Shown in pieces: positions 23,105-30,611 of a DNA stretch of 41,917 bases. The notes below the pieces were generated by a model. It searched no databases. It saw only the letters and a program-made list of their open reading frames with translations, and was not told where the DNA came from. The position numbers and the translations under genes were made by a program. Position 1 is the stretch's first letter, and each line of letters opens with the position of its first letter. The stretch comes from Candidatus Hydrogenedentota bacterium. GTDB lineage: Bacteria; Hydrogenedentota; Hydrogenedentia; Hydrogenedentales; CAILVY01. Location of the stretch: NCBI GenBank assembly GCA_903837785.1, contig CAILVY010000384.1:1-41917 (forward strand), read 5' to 3'.

Positions 23105-25609
23105 TTACTTCGGGGGTTCTGCGAGGAGCTCGAAGGCGTAATCAAGCTTCATGGAGCCGCCCGGCTGCAATTCGACGGCCGGCGTAATGAGTTCGAGGTT
23201 GATCTGCTCCAGGTCCGGGCGCCACCACAAGTACGGGTGGTCCACCTGGACGGGGTCATAATTCACCGACAGGCCGAAATGGGCCTCGTGATTGAAGAAG
23301 GCGAATGCGCCGCCCTTGGCCTTGTTGAGCAGTTCCGCATCCGGTCCCTCATCCCGCTTCCACTCACGGTTGAAGCGGGTCCATGCGCTGTCCTTGGCGT
23401 AGGCACTGATGATCTCGCAATTGGCCGAGTTCGAGCCGGGATCGAATTCAGGATGCGACTTGAACTGATAGGTTTTCGCAGCCGGGCCCTTGTGCGTGAT
23501 CTTGGAGGAGAAGAAGATCTTCGACGGAGCGTCCGGTTTGAGCGCGATGCTGCGCTCGATCACGCTGCCGTCTTCGAGCGCCTTGCTCAGCGACAACACG
23601 GTTCCGTCGAGCTTGGCGGTGAAAGCGGCCGGCTTCGCATCGTTATAGCCCTGCAGGCCTTCCTCTTCGTGCGTTCCGTTCGAGATGTCATCGTGCGTCA
23701 TGCCCGCAACGAAATGCCGCCCGCTCGGCTTGTGGAGTAGTTCCGCCAATCTGCCGTTCTCCCCGGGAAGGACGATCAGGCGCCACACGTCGTTCTCGAG
23801 AGACACCGCAGGCACCGCGTTGAGCCGCTCCATTTCCTCGAGATACGGCGCGGCAGGCGATCCTTCATTCACCATGCTCATGCCGTACGTGCGCGCCAGC
23901 GCCGCGTAGCGTTCGTAGACGTGACCGCTCCGCCCGTCCGGCCACTGCCGCCGGCAGACGCCGTCCTGACAGGCCCAGGCGCCGGCCCCCGACAGGATCA
24001 TCGCCTTGTACGCGCAGATGGACGCCTTCTCGACGCGTGCCCGGACCGCGTCGCTCTTGGCCAGCGCCAGCGCGTTTTCGAAATAGCCGAGCGCCCGGGC
24101 GGCAATCTCCGGCGTCAGCCCGACCTGCTCCGCGGACGGGAAGCAGTTTGGATGCTTGCCGAGCGCGTGCGCGTTGTCGTGCAGCATCGTCAAATAATCG
24201 AGGATCGGCTGGGCCGATTCCTGATAGTGCAGGCGGCAGAATTCTTCGACGCGCGGCCAACTGTCCTGGCCGGGATGCCAGAGGCACTGCGAGATCACGT
24301 AATTGCGCAGATCCGAGATCTCGCCCGTGTTGCCATTGCCGTTCGCCTGCATGAACACGCCCTTGACGTTGTTCTGCTGGAAGAACCGGACATTGGCGCC
24401 GATGCCGCGCAGGTTCGGGAACGGCAGATCATAGCAGGCGAAGTCCGTGTTGTAGTTCCAGACCCAGATGTCGTTGCAGATCTTCTTCCAGTTCCGCATG
24501 TCCTCGCAGAAGGCGCGGTTCTTCGCGCATGCGGGATCGTCGATCGCGTGGAGCGTGCAGCATTCGATGCTGCACAATTGGATCTGGATGTTCTTGCGCG
24601 GCACGATCGTTTTCGGCGGCTTGCGGGTGTACCAGTAGGCGAGGGTTCCGATCTTCACGTTGGGATGCTTCTTCTCGACGCGCTCGGCCACGGCATTGAC
24701 GAGGGCGAGATGGGGGCCCATCGGTGTGCCTTCGCGCTTCGTCACTTCTTCGCAACGCGGGCAGCGGCAGTACTCGTCGTTGTCGTTCTGGCTCACGCTG
24801 ATGTTCTGCTGATGGGGATTGGCGTCCAGATCCTTGATCACGCCCTCGGCCACTATTTCGATTACCTCTGGATTCGTGACACACGGCTCGGGACCGCCGC
24901 CGCCCACGTCCAGCTTCCGCTCGCCGTTGACGAGCGCGAAGTACTCGGGGTGGCTCTGTCCGAACAAGGCGGGGTTCACCCAGCGGTGCAGACTGTGATT
25001 GATGAGACTCTGTTGCGTCCTTCCGCCGAGCTTCTCCTCACTCTGAACCGTATTCGTGCGCAGGCGCGCTGCGAAGTCAGGCCGGTCGGAATTCTCCTTG
25101 TAGTAGCTCCACCGGAACGAGAACTGGGGTGTGTACGTGTAGTGGTCCGGTTTCAGCGCGGGGAGTGCGGCCGTCTCGGGGAAATGCGTGTGGTCGCAGG
25201 TGAGGTACCGGGCGCCCAGACAGCGCTCGAAGAACTCGTAGACGCCGTACAGCGTGCCGCGCGGACGCCCCCCGGCAATCAGGAGGTTGTTCCGGGCGAC
25301 GCGGATGCGCAGCCCTTCCTCGCCCAGTTTGTCCACGCCGAAGGCATGCCATGGCGCCAGGGAGACCGCGCCCGGTCCGATGAAGATGTTGTGCTTCTTC
25401 GCGGGCGGGGCGGCCGCCACGGCCAAGTCGATGCCCGTGGCCTGTTTGAAGAGCGTCTTGAACTCCTCGGCCGCAAATTGCTCGCTGGGAATCGCATCAT
25501 TCGCCACGACAATCGTCCAGCCGTTCATGGCTTTGGGATCGATGCCCGGCGCGGCCAAGGCCGCATTCGCGCACAGAAGCGCAATCGATAGCAGCAATGC
25601 ACGTCGCAT
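23105..25609 (-). CDS. exported DUF4838 glycoside hydrolase-like protein
   Basis: An 834-residue protein with a signal peptide (about 1-19). An N-terminal alpha-glucuronidase-type domain (about 25-125; EQFAAEEFKTLFKQATG) is followed by the DUF4838 catalytic-like barrel (about 150-450), with SVSQNDNDEYCRCPRCE (a Cys pair flanked by Asp and Glu) and WVWNYNTDFACY. The C-terminus (about 600-834) is a beta-sandwich. DUF4838 proteins are related to GH67/GH20-like families and sit in polysaccharide-use regions; the substrate is unknown. The Asp/Glu near the Cys pair could be catalytic (inference). ATG 25609 is chosen because the signal peptide begins there. Convergent with the oxidoreductase gene. 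Confidence 0.85.
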   Translation of the reverse strand: MRRALLLSIALLCANAALAAPGIDPKAMNGWTIVVANDAIPSEQFAAEEFKTLFKQATGIDLAVAAAPPAKKHNIFIGPGAVSLAPWHAFGVDKLGEEGLRIRVARNNLLIAGGRPRGTLYGVYEFFERCLGARYLTCDHTHFPETAALPALKPDHYTYTPQFSFRWSYYKENSDRPDFAARLRTNTVQSEEKLGGRTQQSLINHSLHRWVNPALFGQSHPEYFALVNGERKLDVGGGGPEPCVTNPEVIEIVAEGVIKDLDANPHQQNISVSQNDNDEYCRCPRCEEVTKREGTPMGPHLALVNAVAERVEKKHPNVKIGTLAYWYTRKPPKTIVPRKNIQIQLCSIECCTLHAIDDPACAKNRAFCEDMRNWKKICNDIWVWNYNTDFACYDLPFPNLRGIGANVRFFQQNNVKGVFMQANGNGNTGEISDLRNYVISQCLWHPGQDSWPRVEEFCRLHYQESAQPILDYLTMLHDNAHALGKHPNCFPSAEQVGLTPEIAARALGYFENALALAKSDAVRARVEKASICAYKAMILSGAGAWACQDGVCRRQWPDGRSGHVYERYAALARTYGMSMVNEGSPAAPYLEEMERLNAVPAVSLENDVWRLIVLPGENGRLAELLHKPSGRHFVAGMTHDDISNGTHEEEGLQGYNDAKPAAFTAKLDGTVLSLSKALEDGSVIERSIALKPDAPSKIFFSSKITHKGPAAKTYQFKSHPEFDPGSNSANCEIISAYAKDSAWTRFNREWKRDEGPDAELLNKAKGGAFAFFNHEAHFGLSVNYDPVQVDHPYLWWRPDLEQINLELITPAVELQPGGSMKLDYAFELLAEPPK

Positions 25610-25687
25610 AAGCGTTCTCGCCTTTCCTGGTTGTCTCCACACCCGCTCCGGATTCTAGCGCTTTCCGCCCGAAATCGCACGTTGCGG

Positions 25688-25716
25688 TTGCTGTCCCGGC
25701 GGCATGCTGCTAGAAT
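25688..25716 (+). promoter_or_regulatory. candidate promoter of the nucleotidase gene
   Basis: TTGCTG (25688-25693), a 17-base spacer and TAGAAT (25711-25716). The -35 is partial, the -10 is good. The start would be near 25723, about 24 bases before ATG 25747. Confidence 0.45.
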
Positions 25717-25746
25717 CCTTTCACTCAACGTTTAGGAGTTCTTCCC

Positions 25747-27186
25747 ATGTCCATCCGCCGTTGTCTCGCGCTTGCCTGCTCGTTTGCCCTGCTCGCCTTC
25801 TCGGCGCTGGCCGAAACCGCCTCGCTGCTCATCCTGCACACGAACGACCTGCACGATCATCTCCGGCCCGGTTACGAAGGCCTGGGCGGGCTCCCGTATG
25901 TCTCCGGCTATGTGCAGCAGGTGCGGGCCGAACGCAAGGACGTTCTGTTGCTTGACGCCGGGGACGTGATGGAGAAGGGCGACATGCTGGCGTTCACGAC
26001 CGAAAGCCTGATGATGTATGAAGCGTTGGGCAAGATCGGCTATGCCGCCGTTGCCATCGGAAATCACGATGCGGACCATGGCTTCAAGTACCTGCGCAGT
26101 GTTCAGACGCACGTGCCCAACATCGCCCTGCTCTGCATGAACTGGCGGGACAAGGAGAACACCCCGTATTTGCCGGCCTCGAAAGTCTTCGAGGTCAATG
26201 GCGTCAAAGTGGGCGTGATCGGAATGACTGTCCCGAAGGGCGGTGAATTCATGAGCATCGAGGTGTGCGGCCGGGCGCTGGAAGAGGAGGCGGAACGACT
26301 GAAGCCGGAAACACACTTGCAGGTGCTGGTTGGACATCTCGGTTCCAAAGACGCGGAGAAGTTGTCGGGCATGGCGCCCGAAATCGATGTGGTGGTCAGC
26401 GGCCACACGCACGAATTGCTCGAACAACCCCTGATTGCGAAGAAGAATGGAGCGATCATCGTGCAGGCCGGGAATTATGCGCAGCACGTGGGCCGCCTTG
26501 AACTCAGCGTGGATCTGGAAGCGAAGAAGATCGTGCAGTCGAAGGGAGAAGTCGTGGCCATGCGTCATGACGCCGTGCCCTGCGATCAGGCCATGGCCGG
26601 CTGGGTGCGCGAGCGCGAGCAGGCGCTGTGCCCCGACGCCGCACGCATCGCCGGGCGTTGCGACAAGCCGGTGAGCGCGCCCGCCATGGCCCGGCTGGCG
26701 GCGGAAGCCCTGCTGAAGCGATCCGGCGCGGACATTGCATTCTGCCACGCGGGCACGATCATCCGCAGCGGCCTGCCGAAGGGAGACATCGACGTAAACG
26801 CCCTGTTCGTGACCGGAGGCCAGCGCGGCCGCACGATCCTGTCCGTGGAGATCACGGGCAAGGACCTCGAAACCTACTTGCTCAACCTGATGAAAGAGAG
26901 CAAGGGCCTTACGCAATACGCGGGGATCATGGCCAAGTCGAAGCGGTCGGGCAAGGACGACACCTGGTCGATCAAGACGAATCTCAAGGAGGGCAAGACC
27001 TACCGGGTGGTTATCCCGGAACTGGAGTGGAAGAACCGCTTCCTGAGAGTGGTCAAGAATCCCGCAGCCTCCTGGAACCCCTCCCCCTGCGATTTCACGT
27101 TTACGGACGCCGTGACCGCCTATGTCGACAAGCTGACGAAGTCCGGGGGCACGATCGATGCCGAAGCCGAACGCCTGGACAAGTGA
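25747..27186 (+). CDS. exported 5'-nucleotidase/UshA-family metallophosphoesterase
   Basis: A 479-residue protein with a signal peptide (about 1-22). The calcineurin-like domain holds the two-metal site: D34 and H36 in HTNDLHDH, D73 in DAGD, N106-H107 in GNHDAD, and H220/H222 in SGHTHE. The C-terminal 5'-nucleotidase domain (about 290-440) has FCHAGTIIRSG and ITGKDLETYLLNL, which bind the nucleobase side in this family. It hydrolyses phosphate from nucleotides or related esters outside the cytoplasm. The start is ATG 25747 with AGGAG upstream. It is about 80 residues shorter than E. coli UshA. The next gene follows 16 bases later, so the two are probably co-transcribed. Confidence 0.9.
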   Translation: MSIRRCLALACSFALLAFSALAETASLLILHTNDLHDHLRPGYEGLGGLPYVSGYVQQVRAERKDVLLLDAGDVMEKGDMLAFTTESLMMYEALGKIGYAAVAIGNHDADHGFKYLRSVQTHVPNIALLCMNWRDKENTPYLPASKVFEVNGVKVGVIGMTVPKGGEFMSIEVCGRALEEEAERLKPETHLQVLVGHLGSKDAEKLSGMAPEIDVVVSGHTHELLEQPLIAKKNGAIIVQAGNYAQHVGRLELSVDLEAKKIVQSKGEVVAMRHDAVPCDQAMAGWVREREQALCPDAARIAGRCDKPVSAPAMARLAAEALLKRSGADIAFCHAGTIIRSGLPKGDIDVNALFVTGGQRGRTILSVEITGKDLETYLLNLMKESKGLTQYAGIMAKSKRSGKDDTWSIKTNLKEGKTYRVVIPELEWKNRFLRVVKNPAASWNPSPCDFTFTDAVTAYVDKLTKSGGTIDAEAERLDK

Positions 27187-27202
27187 TTCAAGGAGCGCTC
27201 CC

Positions 27203-28117
27203 ATGAATGCACGCAAATTTCCCAGACGGATTCATGCATGGCTCACCGCGTTCGCCGTCGCTCTGGCCGGCGGCCTGACATCCGCGTCTGCGGTGCCGCT
27301 CGGCGTTTTTCCCGAGGCAGTGCTGGAAGGGGGCTGGGCCATTGCCTCGCCCGCCGAGCATTTCGACACAGAAACCATCTTTAACAAGATCGATGGCGCG
27401 GCGGACCAGTTCATCCAGTACGGGCTGAAGCAGGCGGACTTCCTGTCGCTTCGCAATGAAGCCGGCCTCGAGATCATGATCGAACGTTACGACATGGCAG
27501 CGTTCGAGAACGCCCTCGGGCTCTTTGCCGCGCAACGCGGGAAAGAGAAGCGCGTGGAACGGCAGGGCGGCGCGTGGTGGTACGCCATCAATCCCGGCGC
27601 CATCGGGTTTTCCGGCAGCATCTACTTCAAAGTCGTGGGCAACAAGCCCGATGCGGGTCTGCAGGAGAAGGCGGTGCGCCTGATAGGCGTGCTCGACAAG
27701 AGCGTGAGCGAAAGCGCGCTGCCCGCAACCTTCACCCTGCTGCTGGAGCAACTAAAGGTCCCCTTCGAGGGGATCTCCTTCGAGAAGAACGATGCATTTC
27801 AGTATCACTTCGCCAGGGAGTTCTGGTTCGGCAAGGCCAGGAAGGAGGAACCCCAGCGCTGGTTTCTGCACGAGGCGAAGCGCCCTGAAGAGGCCGGGAA
27901 ACTCCGGGACCAGTTGCTGGAGAACTTTCTCTTCGATTTCGACCTGATTAAACGCCTCGACACCGGCGCCATTCTCAAGCACAAGTACTTGAAGACCTTC
28001 ACCCAACTGGAGGCCTTGGGCGTCTGGGTGTTCGGCGTCGAAGGGGCGCCGGACGAGTCCGCCCTGGCCTCGGCCAGTCAAGCGATCACCGCCATCCTGC
28101 CCAAAGCCGGCAAGTAG
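27203..28117 (+). CDS. DUF6599-family exported protein
   Basis: A 304-residue protein with an N-terminal signal peptide (about residues 8-30) after a basic start. The pattern fits DUF6599: an early LEGGWAIASPAEHFDTETIF, then INxxA-like KIDGAADQFIQYGLKQ, then a YDM.....A.GLF..QRG segment (about residues 95-115). Function of the family is unknown. ATG 27203 with AAGGAG seven bases upstream gives the signal peptide and is preferred over an upstream frame extension inside the nucleotidase gene. The stop codon lies within a weak terminator hairpin. Confidence 0.75.
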   Translation: MNARKFPRRIHAWLTAFAVALAGGLTSASAVPLGVFPEAVLEGGWAIASPAEHFDTETIFNKIDGAADQFIQYGLKQADFLSLRNEAGLEIMIERYDMAAFENALGLFAAQRGKEKRVERQGGAWWYAINPGAIGFSGSIYFKVVGNKPDAGLQEKAVRLIGVLDKSVSESALPATFTLLLEQLKVPFEGISFEKNDAFQYHFAREFWFGKARKEEPQRWFLHEAKRPEEAGKLRDQLLENFLFDFDLIKRLDTGAILKHKYLKTFTQLEALGVWVFGVEGAPDESALASASQAITAILPKAGK

Positions 28118-28124
28118 GCTTTTT
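28103..28124 (+). terminator. weak intrinsic terminator at the end of the nucleotidase/DUF6599 unit
   Basis: AAAGCC (28103-28108) pairs with GGCTTT (28117-28122) and is followed by TTC and further T residues. The hairpin overlaps the DUF6599 stop codon. Confidence 0.4.
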
Positions 28125-28231
28125 CTTACATAAAGCATTGAAAATAAATGTCTTAAGACCTGTTCTCGCTTGGCAAGAAACTTGCTCTTCACGTCGGAGC
28201 CGCTCGGGGCATCCCCGTTTCCAGGAGGCGC

Positions 28232-28260
28232 TTGCGCGTATCGGCCGGGCAACGTACCAT
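28232..28260 (+). promoter_or_regulatory. candidate promoter of the leader ORF/CHAT-like gene
   Basis: TTGCGC (28232-28237), a 17-base spacer and TACCAT (28255-28260). The start near 28267 places a strong ribosome site (GAGGAG, 28277-28282) at the very 5' end of the mRNA, serving the 23-codon leader ORF. Confidence 0.4.
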
Positions 28261-28288
28261 AAAGGGGAGCGACAACGAGGAGCACCCC

Positions 28289-28360
28289 ATGGTTCATCGG
28301 CTTGTCAGCGGGTTGATGGCGCGGCCGAAGCGGCCGGAGGGGAGATGCTTCCTATGTTGA
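28289..28360 (+). CDS. 23-residue leader ORF overlapping the CHAT-like gene
   Basis: ATG 28289 has a near-perfect GAGGAG (28277-28282) six bases upstream, one of the best ribosome sites in the window. The ORF encodes MVHRLVSGLMARPKRPEGR followed by C-F-L-C and stops at 28358-28360, inside the start region of the next gene (ATG candidates 28345 and 28354). It is in a different frame from that gene. It could be a leader peptide coupling translation of the CHAT-like protein, or the original N-terminus of that protein if a one-base frameshift or sequencing error lies near the G-run at 28336-28344. Real translation is unproven. Confidence 0.4.
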   Translation: MVHRLVSGLMARPKRPEGRCFLC

Positions 28361-29082
28361 AGTTCCCCCTGAACGAACGTGTGATCTTTCACCGCGAAGG
28401 GATGCGGCATCGGGGCCGCGTCACGCGCGTGGAGCAGAAAGTCCGGCGGGTCGTCACCGACTCCGGCAAGCGCTTCGTGGTGCCCGTCAGCCAACTCCGC
28501 CCGTCCCCGGATCGCGCCCTCATTCTCGAAACGCGCCTCGACCGCAGCCTGCGCTCCGGGCGCATGTATGGCCCCATGATGCAGCAATGGCTCAGCGCGT
28601 TTGACGTCGAAGCCCTCTACGAACGCGTGCATACGATCGAAGCGCTCCGCCGTTTCCTTTCGCGCGAGGGCCAGAACGTCGCCACCCGCTTCATCCATAT
28701 CATCGGACATGGCAAGACGGACGAGAACGGGCACAAGGCGGCCATCCATCTCACGTTCGCCAAGCTGGACCTGCGCCAGGAAGCGGAGATCTTCAAGGGG
28801 CTCGATGGCAAGGTCATCATCTTCTCCTGCTGCGAAATCGGCGCGGATTACCGGGTGCTCCAGCACCTCAAGGAGGTCAGCGGCGCTTCCGCCGTCATCG
28901 CCTACCGCATCTCCGTCAACGACTGGTACACGAACGTCGCGGAAGGACTGCTCTACGAACGCCTGCTCAATACGGCCTTCACGCCCCAAACCTGCGTGCG
29001 CCTCGTCTCCGAGGCCATGGCCCACCTCGGCACCCGAGTGGGCGACGTGGTCACACGCAAGCCCGTCCTTGTTTGCGTGTGA
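28345..29082 (+). CDS. caspase/CHAT-like cysteine-protease-fold protein with SH3-like N-terminus
   Basis: A 245-residue soluble protein. Residues about 5-55 form a small beta-barrel-like segment (FPLNERVIFHREG..HRGRVTRV), like SH3/Tudor or CarD-type domains. Residues about 110-215 carry the caspase-hemoglobinase pattern: FIHIIGHG (His122 candidate catalytic), then KVIIFSCCEIG (Cys163 candidate, in the place of the Cys of the CHAT motif S-A-C-E-T-G), then SGASAVIAYRISVNDWYTN and LLYERLL, the substrate-side and final helix of CHAT domains. It may be a protease with an unidentified target or an inactive relative. ATG 28345 or 28354 is possible (GGAGGGGAG upstream suits the second). No TPR, NLR or gasdermin partner is adjacent. 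Confidence 0.6.
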   Translation: MLPMLKFPLNERVIFHREGMRHRGRVTRVEQKVRRVVTDSGKRFVVPVSQLRPSPDRALILETRLDRSLRSGRMYGPMMQQWLSAFDVEALYERVHTIEALRRFLSREGQNVATRFIHIIGHGKTDENGHKAAIHLTFAKLDLRQEAEIFKGLDGKVIIFSCCEIGADYRVLQHLKEVSGASAVIAYRISVNDWYTNVAEGLLYERLLNTAFTPQTCVRLVSEAMAHLGTRVGDVVTRKPVLVCV

Positions 29083-29126
29083 GGAGCCTCTTGCGCCCGT
29101 GCGTTTTGGAGGGGCGGACGGGGGAT

Positions 29127-29155
29127 TTGACATGGGGCTGTGAATAAGGTATAGT
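29127..29155 (+). promoter_or_regulatory. consensus sigma70-type promoter of the DEAD-box helicase
   Basis: TTGACA (29127-29132), exactly 17 bases, TATAGT (29150-29155): eleven of twelve consensus positions. The transcript should start near 29162, leaving a leader of about 163 bases. Confidence 0.8.
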
Positions 29156-29192
29156 TCAGTCAACAATAATTGTAGAACCTTGCTGGTGGTTC

Positions 29193-29234
29193 GGTAGCAG
29201 ACCGGCCATATCGGCCCTGAATGGCCTGACTACC
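29193..29234 (+). promoter_or_regulatory. structured 5' leader of the DEAD-box helicase mRNA
   Basis: GGTAG (29193-29197) pairs with CTACC (29230-29234), and inside it GGCCAT (29204-29209) pairs with ATGGCC (29221-29226), giving one long interrupted stem. Further down, AAAGG of the ribosome site (29308-29312) can pair with CCTTT in the T-run just before ATG 29325. The leader may control translation, as seen for cold-shock helicases elsewhere (inference). Confidence 0.5.
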
Positions 29235-29324
29235 TCCCGCCCCCGAAGACTGGCTTCCCTTCGTATGTGTTGCTTGCGCTTTGATGGTGTACAGCAAGAC
29301 AATGCGAAAGGAACCTTTTTTTTA

Positions 29325-30545
29325 ATGTCGTTCGACTCCTATGGAATTGATCCGCGCTGTCTCCGCATTCTGCATGCGCAACAGATCGTGGAACCCACCC
29401 CCATTCAAGCCCAGGCAATCCCCGTGGCGCTTTCCGGCCACGATGCCATCGCGATTGCCCAGACAGGCACGGGCAAGACGCTCGCGTTTTCGCTCCCGTC
29501 CCTGAGCAACCTGGCCAGCCGCCCCATGCGCGGCAACCGCATGCTCGTGCTGCTGCCGACCCGCGAATTGGCGCAGCAGGTGCAGACGGTGATGGAACCG
29601 TTTGCCCGGACGCTCGGCCTGCGCACAGTCGCCGTGTATGGCGGCGTGGGCATGACGAAACAGGCGGATGCGCTGCGCCACGGCCGTTCGGTCGTGGTGG
29701 CCACGCCGGGCCGGCTGCTTGACCACATGAACCGCGGCAACGTCTCGTTCGACGCCCTCGAAATCCTCGTGCTGGACGAAGCGGACCGGATGCTGGACAT
29801 GGGCTTCATGCCCGACCTGCGCCGCATCCTTGCCCGCCTGCCGAAGAAGCGGCAGACGATGATGTTTTCGGCAACCTTCCCGGACCCGATCGCGCGTCTG
29901 GCCAAAGACATGCTTCACGAGCCGGAACGCCTCGTTGCGGGCGAGGTGGCGCGGCCGGTGGACGCGGTGAATCAGGCGCTCTATACCGTGCAGCACACGG
30001 ACAAGCTCGCCTTGCTCTCGGACCTCCTGCGGAACAAGGAAGTGCAGTCGGCGCTCGTGTTCATTCGCACGAAAGCGCGGACGGACCGGGTCGCGCGCGC
30101 CCTGCACAAGGCGGGCTTCAAGGCGCAACCCATCCACGGCGACCGCACGCAACAACAGCGCGACAAGGCGCTCGCGGGCTTCCGCGATGGCCGCTACAAC
30201 ATTCTGGTTGCGACGGATGTCGCGGCGCGCGGCCTGGACATCAGCGACATCAGCCACGTCATCAACTTCGACATTCCGTCGAGCCCGGAGGACTATGTGC
30301 ACCGCATCGGCCGCACGGCGCGCTGCGGGAAGACGGGCGAGGCCATCACGTTCGTGAGCCCGGATGAGCACACCGCGCTGATGGGCATTGAACGGGCCCT
30401 GGGCCGGAACCTGCCGAGTGTCGAGTGGGAACGTTCCGTGCCGGTGATCCGCCTCTTCCATCCCAAGGGCGAAAAGCCCGCGCAAGGCCGCGTGGCCTCG
30501 CATCGCCGCCGCAGTTTCGGCCGCTCCTCCCGCCGGCGATTCTAA
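29325..30545 (+). CDS. DEAD-box ATP-dependent RNA helicase (RhlE-like)
   Basis: A 406-residue helicase. Q motif (PTPIQAQAI), Walker A AQTGTGKT (about 45-52), PTRELAQQ, DEAD (VLDEADRML, about 148-156), SAT (FSATFP), then the second RecA domain with ARGLDI and HRIGRTARCGKTG (about 325-337). The short C-terminal tail is Arg/Ser-rich (RRRSFGRSSRRRF), as in RhlE-type RNA-binding tails. It unwinds or remodels RNA using ATP, often in ribosome assembly or RNA decay. ATG 29325 is chosen by the conserved start FDSYGID; the AAAGGA ribosome site is twelve bases away, separated by a T-run, which is longer than optimal. It has its own promoter and a long leader. Confidence 0.93.
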   Translation: MSFDSYGIDPRCLRILHAQQIVEPTPIQAQAIPVALSGHDAIAIAQTGTGKTLAFSLPSLSNLASRPMRGNRMLVLLPTRELAQQVQTVMEPFARTLGLRTVAVYGGVGMTKQADALRHGRSVVVATPGRLLDHMNRGNVSFDALEILVLDEADRMLDMGFMPDLRRILARLPKKRQTMMFSATFPDPIARLAKDMLHEPERLVAGEVARPVDAVNQALYTVQHTDKLALLSDLLRNKEVQSALVFIRTKARTDRVARALHKAGFKAQPIHGDRTQQQRDKALAGFRDGRYNILVATDVAARGLDISDISHVINFDIPSSPEDYVHRIGRTARCGKTGEAITFVSPDEHTALMGIERALGRNLPSVEWERSVPVIRLFHPKGEKPAQGRVASHRRRSFGRSSRRRF

Positions 30546-30560
30546 TCGCATGGAAATCAG

Positions 30561-30600
30561 ACGGCCGTGCGGGATCCCCGTGGATCCGCCCGGCCGTTTT
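30561..30600. terminator. strong nested hairpin between the helicase and pyrC
   Basis: ACGGCCG (30561-30567) pairs with CGGCCGT (30591-30597), with an inner GCGGGATCC/GGATCCGC stem, followed by TTTT (30597-30600) on the plus strand. It ends the helicase transcript and sits 12 bases after the pyrC stop on the other strand, so it probably serves both. Confidence 0.75.
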
Positions 30601-30611
30601 CGCGTTTCCTG

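Noticed and set aside
23921-25591. 556-codon plus-strand open frame
   Set aside because: Antisense shadow of DUF4838, with Arg/Val/Leu-rich composition and no motif.
25732-27216. 494-codon minus-strand open frame
   Set aside because: Antisense to the nucleotidase, which has complete metal-site motifs.
28150-28159. GTCTTAAGAC palindrome as an operator
   Set aside because: A 10-base palindrome occurs by chance and is far from the candidate promoter; no second copy was seen.
29322-30551. 409-codon minus-strand open frame
   Set aside because: Antisense to the DEAD-box helicase; shadow from high third-position G+C.
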